Shown here piece by piece: positions 8,701-17,200 of a stretch of DNA of 64,000 nt. Position 1 is the stretch's first letter; every line of letters begins with the position of its first letter. The position numbers and the translations under genes were made by a program. This DNA is from Bacillota bacterium (GTDB lineage Bacteria > Bacillota > Clostridia > Peptostreptococcales > Anaerovoracaceae), in NCBI GenBank assembly GCA_017459895.1, contig JAFUCA010000006.1, positions 248,001 to 312,000 on the forward strand, in the 5' to 3' direction. The notes beneath the pieces are model-generated. The model saw only the letters and a program-made list of their open reading frames with translations. It ran no database searches and was not told the origin of the DNA.

Positions 8701-9105
8701 ACGACCGAATACAAGGTCAGCGGCAATGTGGATGATGTGGTGCCGGTGATGGGAAAAGACGGCCCTGTCACCGGGCAGATCACCTTTCGGGCCGAGGCAG
8801 GACAGACCGCTGTCGGGGTTCCGATCCGGGCGGAGGGCGTGGATCTGAGCGGACGGAGCACGGTGGTGTATGAGTCCCTGTATCAGGGGGAAACGGAGCT
8901 CTCGGAAGTGTCCCGGAAGAGCGCTGCCGCAGAGGAGGCGGATCCGGACAATGAGAACCAGGCGGTGATGTTCGAAGCGATCGGGACGGAGGGCTCTCCT
9001 GAGACGGGCAGCCGGTTTCCGGCGCAGGCCATGGCCGCGGCAGCGATAGCGGCGTTGGCGGCGATGCTGGCCGCCTGCGGCAGGAGAATGTATCGAAGAA
9101 GGTAA
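5785..9105 (+). CDS. Large SpaA/Cna-B adhesin with SPETG sorting signal
   Basis: A 1106-residue secreted protein and the first gene of the pilus operon. It has a signal peptide (hydrophobic core 16-32, cleavage near VQAA), then a Cys-rich N-terminal domain (about 35-170). Several SpaA/Cna-B type Ig-like domains follow, recognisable by GTYYVKETKVP, GRYRLAEE, GEYTVAEQ and YTLTETKAPEGF end motifs. Between about 460 and 510 there is an acidic Pro/Glu linker with repeated EEPAQ. The C terminus reads SPETG, a hydrophobic helix and RRMYRRR, a sorting signal with SPETG in place of LPXTG. The start at 5785 has an excellent AAAGGAGAT site. It is probably a tip or accessory pilin; the order is inference. 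Confidence 0.9.
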   Translation: MGAERKIRWCKGWRSLAVICLAVILLAGAAAENVQAATYSFKSTTIYADGTRTAKFTCNGMTGLCCKAGAYSTYSGTASLSRLKNTSNAAYCAYYYGYCKGWTSGSNAHKLARLLSYCMGNGTGGDYKASTMKSLLKTAKKQSVPSGFECWLCKPKGSSKQDFIVWKYPRGKLKVVKKSADTSISGKGTYTLAGITIRVYSDAACKTCVKTLTTKKDGTTGGAFSLPVGTYYVKETKVPESTGFLLNSKVQKVSVSSGKTASVTVTNKPDTGKLTVRKHTAGEGGSVQGFRFRLIGMTSGKQYTLTTGADGTAAIAGLPFGRYRLAEELTAEQQKYYTDRTGPQTITIAKGSKTQNITVQRENSYEAEQRLKILKRTEDGGDVSGFSFLVSWLLDNSEKISAEDIVIGADPQVELGEQQTLGLWQLEDAEVIDRINEAAAAGETGVFEVVLKNTVTTRPGETEEPAQSEEPAQGEEPAQREEPEGPEEGAGPEAGSSEAFPGTVVAAGTGDEETISRPIRCSVAVELTAAGSAAKEEAGGDRLPSRVQQVSSQEGDSSVRFWNLRFAGAADRGEETVQTDESGQYVMNHVAPGEYTVAEQMSDRQKQRYRQPQVQKKTVPAGGDEMIVFSFINEPILIPVRLQKESADGQIENIEFTLTGTPDYLQEPMEERIVPTDENGIADFGSLYPGTYHIAESGFDGTGYSNAYPEEEGDVPGFSFTITGEELTPEEIESGESLWLGGDPGKGTVSREKIPFRNIPYVDLLLTKVDGITGSFLPGAEFLLEDSAGALAARFRIDEGENGEPEVIMQETDGIVTGEYSGETAEEEGASPVIIGGAAAAEDPEEDKKQPAYACARLRGLKEGEIYTLTETKAPEGFTPLTEPCRFAVALTESGETELRTCDEYGERIAGDEAGGMLVIVNDGPSIGTVCLDDATGEHTAKASGQVQLTDTCTVTNLTEGETYTLIAHLMDTTEYKVSGNVDDVVPVMGKDGPVTGQITFRAEAGQTAVGVPIRAEGVDLSGRSTVVYESLYQGETELSEVSRKSAAAEEADPDNENQAVMFEAIGTEGSPETGSRFPAQAMAAAAIAALAAMLAACGRRMYRRR

Positions 9106-9122
9106 TCAGGGAGGAGATTGAG

Positions 9123-9905
9123 ATGATGAAACACAGGGGGAGACGGAAGCGCAGGAAGTGTCCGGCGCACAGCATGCTGTGTCTGCTGCTGCTCGCCGGT
9201 CTGATCGGCGCGGCACCAGCCTTTGCAGAAGATGCGGAGGAGAACGGACCGGTGATGGAGGTGATCGTCGGCGAAAACGGAGCGGTGGACGGACACCGGG
9301 AAGACTATACCGAGAGGATGGCCCCGGGGGAGGATATTACACTGCAGCTGCAGGGGGACGATGGATTTGTGATCGGCGAAGTCCGGATCAATGATGTCCC
9401 GCTGGAGGAGGAAGATCTGGAGGGAATTGCCGGAGAACGATCCGCCGGTCTGTGGCTGGAGGGGATCGACAGCAGCCTGCGGGTCGAGGTGTCCTTCGAG
9501 CAGGATGAGACAGGAGGCGATGAGGGAGATGTTACAGAATCCGCGGATGTACCGGCGGCAGCTGAGACTGCAGAGGACGGCGACGCACCGGAGGAGCCGG
9601 AGAAGGGACCGGCAGAAGCAGAGCCGGTAGGAACGGAGGAACCGGCCTCAGAGGAGAAGACTACTGGAGAGGAGAACACCGCCGCTGAGGAAACCCCCGG
9701 GCAGACCCCGGAGCAGGGAAGCGGCGAAGCGGAAGAAGCGTCCGAGGAACCGGAAGAGCTTTCCCAGGCGGCTGCAGATGACAGCCCGAAGACAGGGGAT
9801 CCGCTTTCGGTAATCGCCGTGCAGCTGTTCCTTGCGAGCGCGACGATGATCGGAATCATTGCCGCCGCCGGTCTGCGGAGAAAACACAGGAGGATCCGGT
9901 CATGA
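9123..9905 (+). CDS. Small acidic cell-wall-anchored protein (SPKTGD signal)
   Basis: A 260-residue secreted protein with a basic N terminus, a signal peptide ending near APAFA, and a folded part of about 100 residues. A long Glu/Ala/Pro linker (about 140-220) follows, and the C-terminal sorting signal is SPKTGD, a hydrophobic helix and RRKHRR. I recognise no domain in the folded part. The linker is typical of a wall-spanning stalk. It lies 17 bp after the adhesin gene and overlaps the next gene by four bases. The 11-bp word at 9216 codes the signal-peptide cleavage region (APAFA). Confidence 0.8.
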   Translation: MMKHRGRRKRRKCPAHSMLCLLLLAGLIGAAPAFAEDAEENGPVMEVIVGENGAVDGHREDYTERMAPGEDITLQLQGDDGFVIGEVRINDVPLEEEDLEGIAGERSAGLWLEGIDSSLRVEVSFEQDETGGDEGDVTESADVPAAAETAEDGDAPEEPEKGPAEAEPVGTEEPASEEKTTGEENTAAEETPGQTPEQGSGEAEEASEEPEELSQAAADDSPKTGDPLSVIAVQLFLASATMIGIIAAAGLRRKHRRIRS

Positions 9906-11050
9906 GAAGCATGCAAAGGCTGGTCCTGCTGGCCCTGATCCTTGCTCTGGCAGCGGGATTTGCCCCGGGGAGCGTGTCGGCTCTGTCCGTTCCGAAGATC
10001 CAGCCGGATCGGCAGGTTCTGACGAAGGAAAGCGGCAGTGACGCCGTCATCACCGGAACGGTTTCCATCGCACAGGGTCAGAAGATCGTCGCCTGCGCTT
10101 CCGATGGAACCACGGTGCTGGCACAGACCTCTGCCGGAAGCAGCGGCCGCCGGGAAAGCTTTCGCCTGCAGATCCCGGCAAGCCGCCTGGCAAGCGAGGG
10201 AAGCACCGATGTCTTCGTGCAGAGCCGTGCGGCCCTGGGACTTGCCGCATCCGAGCGGGTGCGGGTGAGCATCATCAGCAGAAAACCGAAGAAGGCCCAG
10301 GGACTCAAGGCGCCGTCAAAGAAGATCGTTCTGACGAATCTTAAAACGACGGCGAAGATCAAGGCAAGCTCATCCTCGGGACAGAAGATCCTGTTTCAGA
10401 GCAGCCGGCCGAAGGTCGTGTCGGTTACGGCAGACGGGACGCTGAAGAGAAAAAAGAACGGAACGGTGACGATCACGATCAGTCAGAAGGAGACCGGCGT
10501 CTATCTGGCGGAGAAAAAGACAGTCACCGTCGTCAGCCGGAAGAGTACGAGAACGGAGCAGATCGATGCCGCGGTTCAATGGGCTCTCCGGATTGCCGCA
10601 GACAATTCCTTCGCCTACGGAACCGGCCGCAACGCGCATCACAACGGCTGCTATTTCTGCGGGACCAACTACGGACCGCGAAAATATATGAAGCCGAGCC
10701 GGAGGTACAAAAAAACATACTGCTGCAATCCCTTCATCCACGCGGCGTACGCCCACGGAGCGCAGCATCCGAAGATGCTTGCCGCCTGCCGCAGAGGTGC
10801 CGCCATCGGAATGGAGAAAAAGACCTATCGGGGATTCGGATGCTGGAAATGCGTCGGCAAGCCGGCGTACAGGAAGCTCCAGAAGGGAGATGTGCTCGTG
10901 AAACACGATCATGTCGCGATGTACATAGGGAAGCAGCGGATGGTGGAAGCTTCCGGAGGAAACTGGTCCGCGTCCTCCATTTCGGCGCATCACATGAGCA
11001 AAAAGGATTACAGGAAGTTTTCGTTCGTCATGAGATACACAGGGTATTAA
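9902..11050 (+). CDS. Secreted NlpC/P60-like hydrolase with Ig-like domain
   Basis: A 382-residue exported protein. It has a signal peptide (1-28, ending VSALS), a domain of about 100 residues, a Big_2-like Ig domain (about 135-215), and a C-terminal cysteine-peptidase-like domain (about 220-382). Candidate catalytic elements are the CCNPFIHAAYAHG segment (Cys nucleophile) and DHVAMYIG (His). This is the pattern of NlpC/P60 or CHAP-type peptidoglycan hydrolases. Its place inside the pilus operon suggests local opening of the wall for pilus passage, which is inference. The start overlaps the stop of the preceding gene. No sorting signal is present. An 11-bp word copy at 9913 is read as MQRLV. 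Confidence 0.82.
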   Translation: MRSMQRLVLLALILALAAGFAPGSVSALSVPKIQPDRQVLTKESGSDAVITGTVSIAQGQKIVACASDGTTVLAQTSAGSSGRRESFRLQIPASRLASEGSTDVFVQSRAALGLAASERVRVSIISRKPKKAQGLKAPSKKIVLTNLKTTAKIKASSSSGQKILFQSSRPKVVSVTADGTLKRKKNGTVTITISQKETGVYLAEKKTVTVVSRKSTRTEQIDAAVQWALRIAADNSFAYGTGRNAHHNGCYFCGTNYGPRKYMKPSRRYKKTYCCNPFIHAAYAHGAQHPKMLAACRRGAAIGMEKKTYRGFGCWKCVGKPAYRKLQKGDVLVKHDHVAMYIGKQRMVEASGGNWSASSISAHHMSKKDYRKFSFVMRYTGY

Positions 11051-11073
11051 GGAGGAAGAAAGAGGTTAACCAA

Positions 11074-12993
11074 ATGAAAAAAGCATTTTTTAAGAGGGCG
11101 GGCGTATTCGCACTGTCTGCCGCGCTGGCGCTGACCATGTGCACCGCCGGCGTCTTCGCTGCGGGGACGGGCGGAGCGTATAACAGCGACAACACCGACT
11201 ATCTGAAGAACAACACACGAAACAGCACCGCGATCAGGCAGCAGAATGCTGCCTTCACCACGTGGATGAACAACAGCGGCAACCGTGAGCTGATCGGAGC
11301 GGGCAGCGGGGTCGTGACTCTGGGAAAGATTCTGAATGTCAACCAGAGGAACAAATTCCCGAACGTGACCGATTTCGTATACAAGGTAACACCGGTATCC
11401 GCATGGGACAACGCGAACGCTGATACGGCGAAGAGCGGAGCAGCCATCGCGAAGAAGGACATGCCGACGCCCACCAGCGGCGCCGGCGGAGCGGATCACA
11501 AGGCAGTCGTTAAGGAAGCGAACTCGAATGACTGGTACGCGCTGATCACCATCGGAAATTTTAAGGACTCCGCGCAGGCCAATGCGTCCGGTAATGCCGG
11601 CTCCGATGCGGCGAGCAATGAAGCGGATAACGAGTACCGCAGAACCAGAACCACGGATCTGAAGTTCACCTTCACCAAAGCCGGATACTATATGTACAAG
11701 GTGGAGGAGGTGGGCTCCATCAGGAACGGAACCGACATCAGCAGCGCTGCAGTGAATCTCAGGAAGGACGTCTCCGGGGTCGATTACGACAACAACACCT
11801 ATTATATGGTGTTCTACGTGACCAATACTCAAGCGACCAGGGATAGTGTAAACCCGCCGCCGAATGCATACGGCCAGGGCACCAGAACCGGCGATACCAT
11901 CGGTGCGGAGCAGGGGGACACCATCGTAAATGAAGGGACAGCCCCTGCCGGCGGCGTCTACGTCCATACCATCACCTCCTGGACGAACAGCCGGAGCACG
12001 GACCATCAGGCAGCGGACCTGCAGGACGGTGACGCGCTCAGTAACGCCAAAGATCTGATGAACACAGCGGATAACGGCGGAAATGCGGCAAAGCCCAACA
12101 CCGGGAGAGTAGACGGAAATAACGACGGTGCAGCAGATAACGGCAATCCTGGATCGAGCACCGTCACCCACGATAACCTGGGCAAGGTCGGATCCTCCGG
12201 GCCCGGGGAGGATCCGCCGCAGCCGGCCCGGGCGCCGGATACAGGCAGCAACTACATCACCTCCGGCCCGAACACGCTGGAAGCGTACCGTATGTGGAAC
12301 GCGCAGGTTTCTCATGACGTTGTTCTGAAGAAGAATGTTACCGGGAACCTGGGGGACCGGACCAAGCAGTTCGAATTCACCGTCGCCCTGACCGGTCTGG
12401 AAAACGAGCAGGTGTATACCACAAACGAGGTGGCAGGCTCTTCCGACATCACCTCCACCATCTCCGCGGCAAATCCGGCGAATGTGACCAACACCGGGGA
12501 TCAGACGACCCCGAGCGTTGTGCTCTATGATGCCGCCGCGGGAACGCTTTCGCCGGACGGCAGGAGCTTCACGTCCAGCGCCGAAGGCACCGCGACATTT
12601 AAGGTGAAGCTGAGAGATGATGAGATCCTGGTGCTGAACGCGCTTCCCAGGTCCGCGTCCTATCAGATCACAGAAGCGGCCTCCGACCATGTTCCCCAGT
12701 ATGACATCGTTTCCACAAACGAAGCGAGAAGCGGCGATGTGCCGGTGATCGTGAAAAGCGCGGACAAGACGGTTGGCGCCTCCAACACGGCGCTGAGCAC
12801 CGGCCTGGAATTTGTCGACCGGTACGACGGAACCATGACCATCGTTTATCAGAACAACCGGGATCTGGCGACCGTAACCGGCGTTCCGGGACTGGACTAC
12901 ATGGTCTATGCTACGGCCATTCTGGTTCTTGCGGCAGCGGCGTATGCCATCATCAGAAGAAGGAGACGGTATGAGGAAGAGTTCCCTGAGTAA
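11074..12993 (+). CDS. Major pilin (FctA-like), DUF7601-type C-terminal domain
   Basis: A 639-residue exported protein with a signal peptide (KKAFFKRAG, then a hydrophobic core, ending GVFAA). The N-terminal part carries LGKILNVNQ, TDFVYKVTP, FTKAGYYMYKVEEV and YYMVFYVTN motifs of FctA/Spy0128-type pilins. The C-terminal part (about 400-600) is a domain shared with the third adhesin of this operon. The C terminus reads NNRDLATVTGVPG, a hydrophobic helix and RRRRRYEEE, an unusual sorting signal. I chose ATG 11074, preceded by AAGGAGGAAG. It lies directly before the sortase gene, overlapping it by 23 bp, as expected for the shaft subunit. The central Asn/Gly-rich region (about 310-390) is low complexity. 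Confidence 0.87.
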   Translation: MKKAFFKRAGVFALSAALALTMCTAGVFAAGTGGAYNSDNTDYLKNNTRNSTAIRQQNAAFTTWMNNSGNRELIGAGSGVVTLGKILNVNQRNKFPNVTDFVYKVTPVSAWDNANADTAKSGAAIAKKDMPTPTSGAGGADHKAVVKEANSNDWYALITIGNFKDSAQANASGNAGSDAASNEADNEYRRTRTTDLKFTFTKAGYYMYKVEEVGSIRNGTDISSAAVNLRKDVSGVDYDNNTYYMVFYVTNTQATRDSVNPPPNAYGQGTRTGDTIGAEQGDTIVNEGTAPAGGVYVHTITSWTNSRSTDHQAADLQDGDALSNAKDLMNTADNGGNAAKPNTGRVDGNNDGAADNGNPGSSTVTHDNLGKVGSSGPGEDPPQPARAPDTGSNYITSGPNTLEAYRMWNAQVSHDVVLKKNVTGNLGDRTKQFEFTVALTGLENEQVYTTNEVAGSSDITSTISAANPANVTNTGDQTTPSVVLYDAAAGTLSPDGRSFTSSAEGTATFKVKLRDDEILVLNALPRSASYQITEAASDHVPQYDIVSTNEARSGDVPVIVKSADKTVGASNTALSTGLEFVDRYDGTMTIVYQNNRDLATVTGVPGLDYMVYATAILVLAAAAYAIIRRRRRYEEEFPE

Positions 12994-13672
12994 ATGGAGG
13001 AACATCAATAAGCAGGTGGACCGGGTCCTTCTCTCAGTGCTGCTGTTTCTGATCGCATTTGTCGGTTCGGCGCTGCTTGACAACCGGATGTTTCTGGACC
13101 GCGGCATCGGCAGCGTGAAATACCATACGTTTGAGGAGCTTCTGGAGATCAACCCGGATACCGTCGCGTGGCTTTCGGTAGACGGGACACACATTGATCA
13201 TCCGGTCGTGCAGGGAAAGGATAATTTCGAGTATCTGGACAAGGCGTTTACCGGCGGCTTCTATGCCGGCGGCAGCCTGTTCATGGACTGCCACAATCGG
13301 AAGGATTTTTCGGACAAATACAATATCATCCACGGACACCACATGATCGGCGGCGCCATGTTCGGAGATCTGGACAGGTTCCTCGATCCGGACTTCTTCC
13401 GGCAAAACAATATGGGAACGCTGCGGACTCCGGAATACGACTACGACCTCGTGATCCTGGCCGCCGGAGAATTTGACGCCTACGACCCTGAGATCTACGG
13501 TGCCTCGGGCAGCATCCCCAGGGACCGGATTTTAACGCAGGGCCGATCTGTCCGCAAGGCAGAGCTGGCAGAGGCAGAGCAGGTGGTTGCGCTGTCCACA
13601 TGCTCCGGGGACATGACGGACAACCGGATCGTCGTGTTCTGCAGCATGATAAATAAGAGGGATCATGAATAA
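12971..13672 (+). CDS. srtB: Class B sortase, pilus-specific
   Basis: A 233-residue membrane-anchored transpeptidase that joins pilins through their sorting signals. An N-terminal membrane segment spans about 18-36. The catalytic region shows HGHHM at 121-125, the LSTC active-site Cys at 211 and the downstream DNRIVVF Arg, as in sortase B enzymes. The start codon lies inside the 3' end of the pilin gene, so expression is coupled. Class B pilin polymerases are known from FctA-type pili such as the streptococcal FCT-3 locus. The unusual sorting sequences of the pilins here presumably match its specificity. Confidence 0.92.
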   Translation: MRKSSLSKWRNINKQVDRVLLSVLLFLIAFVGSALLDNRMFLDRGIGSVKYHTFEELLEINPDTVAWLSVDGTHIDHPVVQGKDNFEYLDKAFTGGFYAGGSLFMDCHNRKDFSDKYNIIHGHHMIGGAMFGDLDRFLDPDFFRQNNMGTLRTPEYDYDLVILAAGEFDAYDPEIYGASGSIPRDRILTQGRSVRKAELAEAEQVVALSTCSGDMTDNRIVVFCSMINKRDHE

Positions 13673-14201
13673 CAACAGGGAAGAAGATAGAAGGCAGAAG
13701 CTGATCCGGCAGATTAAGAAGGACATTTTCATCAAACTGTTCGTTTTCGCCGCGGGGTTTTTCGTCACCTTTACATTCATCTTCGGCGTGGCCCTCGCGC
13801 CGACCAACGATATGTTTCCCGCCATCCATGAGGGGGATGTCATCCTGTATTTTCGCCCCGGAGGATTGGCGGGCAGCGATATCGCATATTACGAAGCGGA
13901 GGGCGCGGCAAACATCGGAAGGGTACAGGCAGCCGAAGGAGTCCGGGTCGATCAGACCGAGGGCGGGCTTCTTCGTATCAATGGAAACATCCAGCCGATA
14001 CAGGAACGCGCCGGCCTTTACTACAAAACATACATCAGAGAAGGGGGCCGGCTGGAGTATCCGTCCGCCGTCCCTGCCGGCTGCTATCTGATCCTCGGAG
14101 ATGAACGGGGCTGCGCGAAGGACTCCAGAGACTACGGATACATACCAAGAGAAGATATTAAAGGAAAGATATTTACGATAATCAGGAGGAGACCGCTATG
14201 A
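13665..14201 (+). CDS. SipA-like inactive signal peptidase homologue, pilus assembly
   Basis: A 178-residue type I signal-peptidase fold with one N-terminal membrane helix (about 24-45). The catalytic Ser of the usual SMxPT motif is replaced by Asp49 (TNDMFPA). The general-base Lys of the VKRV motif is replaced by Gly85 (NIGRV). The same Asp/Gly pair marks SipA of Streptococcus pyogenes FCT pili, a non-catalytic protein needed for pilus polymerisation. It overlaps the sortase gene and the next adhesin gene by 8 and 4 bases. I infer an assembly chaperone role, not peptidase activity. Confidence 0.87.
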   Translation: MNNNREEDRRQKLIRQIKKDIFIKLFVFAAGFFVTFTFIFGVALAPTNDMFPAIHEGDVILYFRPGGLAGSDIAYYEAEGAANIGRVQAAEGVRVDQTEGGLLRINGNIQPIQERAGLYYKTYIREGGRLEYPSAVPAGCYLILGDERGCAKDSRDYGYIPREDIKGKIFTIIRRRPL

Positions 14202-17200
14202 CGGGACAGAACAGGCACGGCTTTCATCAGCGCATCGCAGCAGCTGCATTGGTCATCTCTCTAATGATATGCGTTCAGCCGGCGCTGGCTGCGGAAAAGG
14301 ACGCGAACCATATGCCGGTAACATCCGAGATCGTACTGAAGCTCGCCTGCACGGGGGATATCCCGAAGGCGGACCCCGACACGTTTGTGCTGGAAGCGGG
14401 CAGCGAGGCGACACCGATGCCGGAGGGCGCAGGAAATGGGATTCGGAAGATCACGGTGGATACGGCCGGGGAAGCCTCCTTCGGAACGATCACCTACGAA
14501 AGGCCGGATGTATACGAGTACACGGTGAAGAGGGCCAGGAAGGACGCAGAGGATATCGCGAAGGACTACCAAGTCTACCGGGTCAAAGTGATCGCGCTGA
14601 ATTCAGGGGAAGTCCGTCAGATTATCACAAAGGCTGGAGGGACGAGGAAGTCCGAGCTGGTCTATACCGATTCCGTGGCAATACCGGTGTCCGCAGCGAC
14701 GGGGGATGCGTTCAGCCCGATCCTCTTCGGAATGCTCTGCGCGGGATCCCTCGCGGTGATCCTGTTTCTCCTTGTGAGAAGAAGAGCAGCGGGGGCAGGG
14801 AAGGTGAAACAGCGGGTGATGGTGTGGGCGGTGCTGGCGGCTGTCATGGTCAGCATAGGACTGTATCCAGCGGCTCCAGCCTTTGGGAAGACCCTGAAGG
14901 TGACGCTCCACAGAGGCGGAGTCTGCAAGACCTGCGGCAAGAAGATCGGCGATGAGCGCAGCAGCTGGGGTGTCATTACCTACGGCGGGCCTGGCGCCAC
15001 GTCCTATCGCTGGGTATCCTACACGGATCCCCTCACCGGAAAGAAGGAAACCGCCAACGCCTACTGTCTGGAGCCTCCGAAACAATCCCCGGCGGAGAAG
15101 CAGTACAGTGCGGAATATATCAACCCGAACAGTGCCACCGGCAAATGGAAGAGTATCGCGAAGGTGCTGTACTTTGCCGATGACGGCCCGGGCGGTTCCG
15201 AGCTGAAGGCATACCTTAAGAAGAACAGGAGCAAATATCCCGACATGCAGTCGGCGAAACAGCGCTTCGCCCTGATGCATGAGCTGCTCTCCTATGCGTA
15301 CGACAGCAGTATGGCGTTCAGGACAACGGAAGGAAGAACTCTGGATGCGTCTTATCAGAAGAAGGTCAAGGCGATCTACAAGTGGTGCATCAGCCATACG
15401 CAGATCGGTGTCCCGGACCCGGGCTTTTCTGTCAGCCCGGCGTCTGCAAAGGCTGAATATGACCCTGCGAAGAAGGCATACGTGTCAGAGACGCAGGAGG
15501 TAAAGGGCAGCAGCACCAGACAGTATTTCAAGTACAAGGTCCCGGCCAAAGCAGCGATGGTGGTCACGCATAAGGGAAAAACCAGGGAGTATCAGGCGGG
15601 AGCAACGGCCAGCGTCTACGTCGGAGACACCTTCTGGTTCAGATTTGACGCGTCCAGAACCTCCGGCATTGCCAAAACCACAGTGGAGGGGGAAGAGATG
15701 CAGGTCATGCCGTACAAGATCTCCATCGGCGGCAGACAGGACATGGGCTTCTACGTCAATGACAAGGAGGCCAGCGCAGCGTTCTCCGTAGCACTGAAAA
15801 CAGCGGACAGCGGGACCATCAAGATCCGGAAGCAGACCGAATCCTTAAGTGGGGAAACTGCCCCGGAAAGCGATGTGCAGTTCCGGATCTGGAATGCGAG
15901 CTACAGCAGCTATGAGGAGGCCGCGGCCGCAAGCGGCGGGAACAGGAACTGCGCCGATACGGTGGTGACCGACACCGACGGCATTGCCATCAGCAGGAAG
16001 GTCGCGGTCGGCACATACTATGTCCGGCAGATGACCACGAAGACCGGCTACCGGATGATGGATCCCAACCCGAAGACCGTGACCGTCACGAAGGATCAAA
16101 CGGCGCTGGTGGATGGCGGCAGCATCACTGACACAGAGATGGGAATCCGGCTCAGGATCCTCAAACTGGACGGGATCACCGGAGAGCCCATCACAGAAAG
16201 CCCTGCCATCTTCGGAGTATACGGGGAGGAAGCCTGCGCGGACGGAGACCTGATCTGCACCATGACAACCGCAACCGCAGGAGAGAACGCAGGCGCCGCT
16301 ATTTCGGATCCTCTTCCTCCGGGAACGGTGTACGTGAAGGAACTGCAGGCGCCGGACACCTATGTTCGGGCGAAGGAAACGAAGAAAATAAAGCTGAGCT
16401 ATTCCGCGGAGAACAGAATCGAAGACGGAGGTGAAGTGGAGTACGTGCGGGAAGAGGAAATAGAAAACTGGAGACCCCAGTTCCACGATGTTGTGATCAA
16501 TAAGACGGTAGCGCAGGGGGAGATGTCCCGGGATTTTGCCTTTGATATCGCAATTTCAAGTTTCGACGCGGCGGACAATGTGACCGTCACACGTTCCCTT
16601 CCCGGAGGGGAGCAGACGAACGTGCCGCTTGCAATGGACGGCGGGAAGGCTGCTGCCGAAAACATTCTGATCAGGGCCGGAGGACAGATCGTTCTGCACC
16701 ATCTGCCGGTGGGAGCAAAGTATACCATTACAGAGCGCGCCGCGGCCGGGTACAAGCCATCCTTCCGGGCAGTCCCGGAAGACAGCGTGCAGATTTCCTC
16801 CAACATGGGGCTTGCAGGAGAGCCTCTGTCGGTAACCAACAAAATCAAAATGGAGACCGAAGAGGAAATGGAAAACGTTCGAATCATCTACAACTGGAAT
16901 AACACCCGGGAGGTGTCCCACGCCCTGGTCGTGACCAAGAAGTCTTTCGGAATCGGAAAGAATGAGACGGATCGGTTTGATTTCAAAGCGACTTTTACCG
17001 ATCTTGGGGGAGTCGTCCCGGGGTATGTGATCTACGCGCAGGATGAAAACGGAAACCTGGCGGAGGAGTTCTCTGCAGCGCCCCAGGAGACAGGCGATAC
17101 CGCCGCGCTGCTTGAGTTCTCACTCGCTGCCGGTGAGAAGATCCGGTTTTTTCACATTCTGCCGGAAGCGAAGTACGTGATCGTGGAAGAGGCGAGCGAT

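Noticed and set aside
12180-12260. APDTG in the middle of the major pilin as a sorting signal
   Set aside because: No hydrophobic helix or basic tail follows; more than 240 residues of folded domain come after it.
11047-13194. Long minus-strand open frame (715 codons) opposite the pilin and sortase genes
   Set aside because: It is antisense to well-recognised genes with signal peptide and catalytic motifs, has no ribosome site or family resemblance, and reflects the scarcity of stops in GC-rich DNA.
13665-14201. Active signal peptidase I
   Set aside because: Ser and Lys of the dyad are both replaced (Asp49, Gly85).
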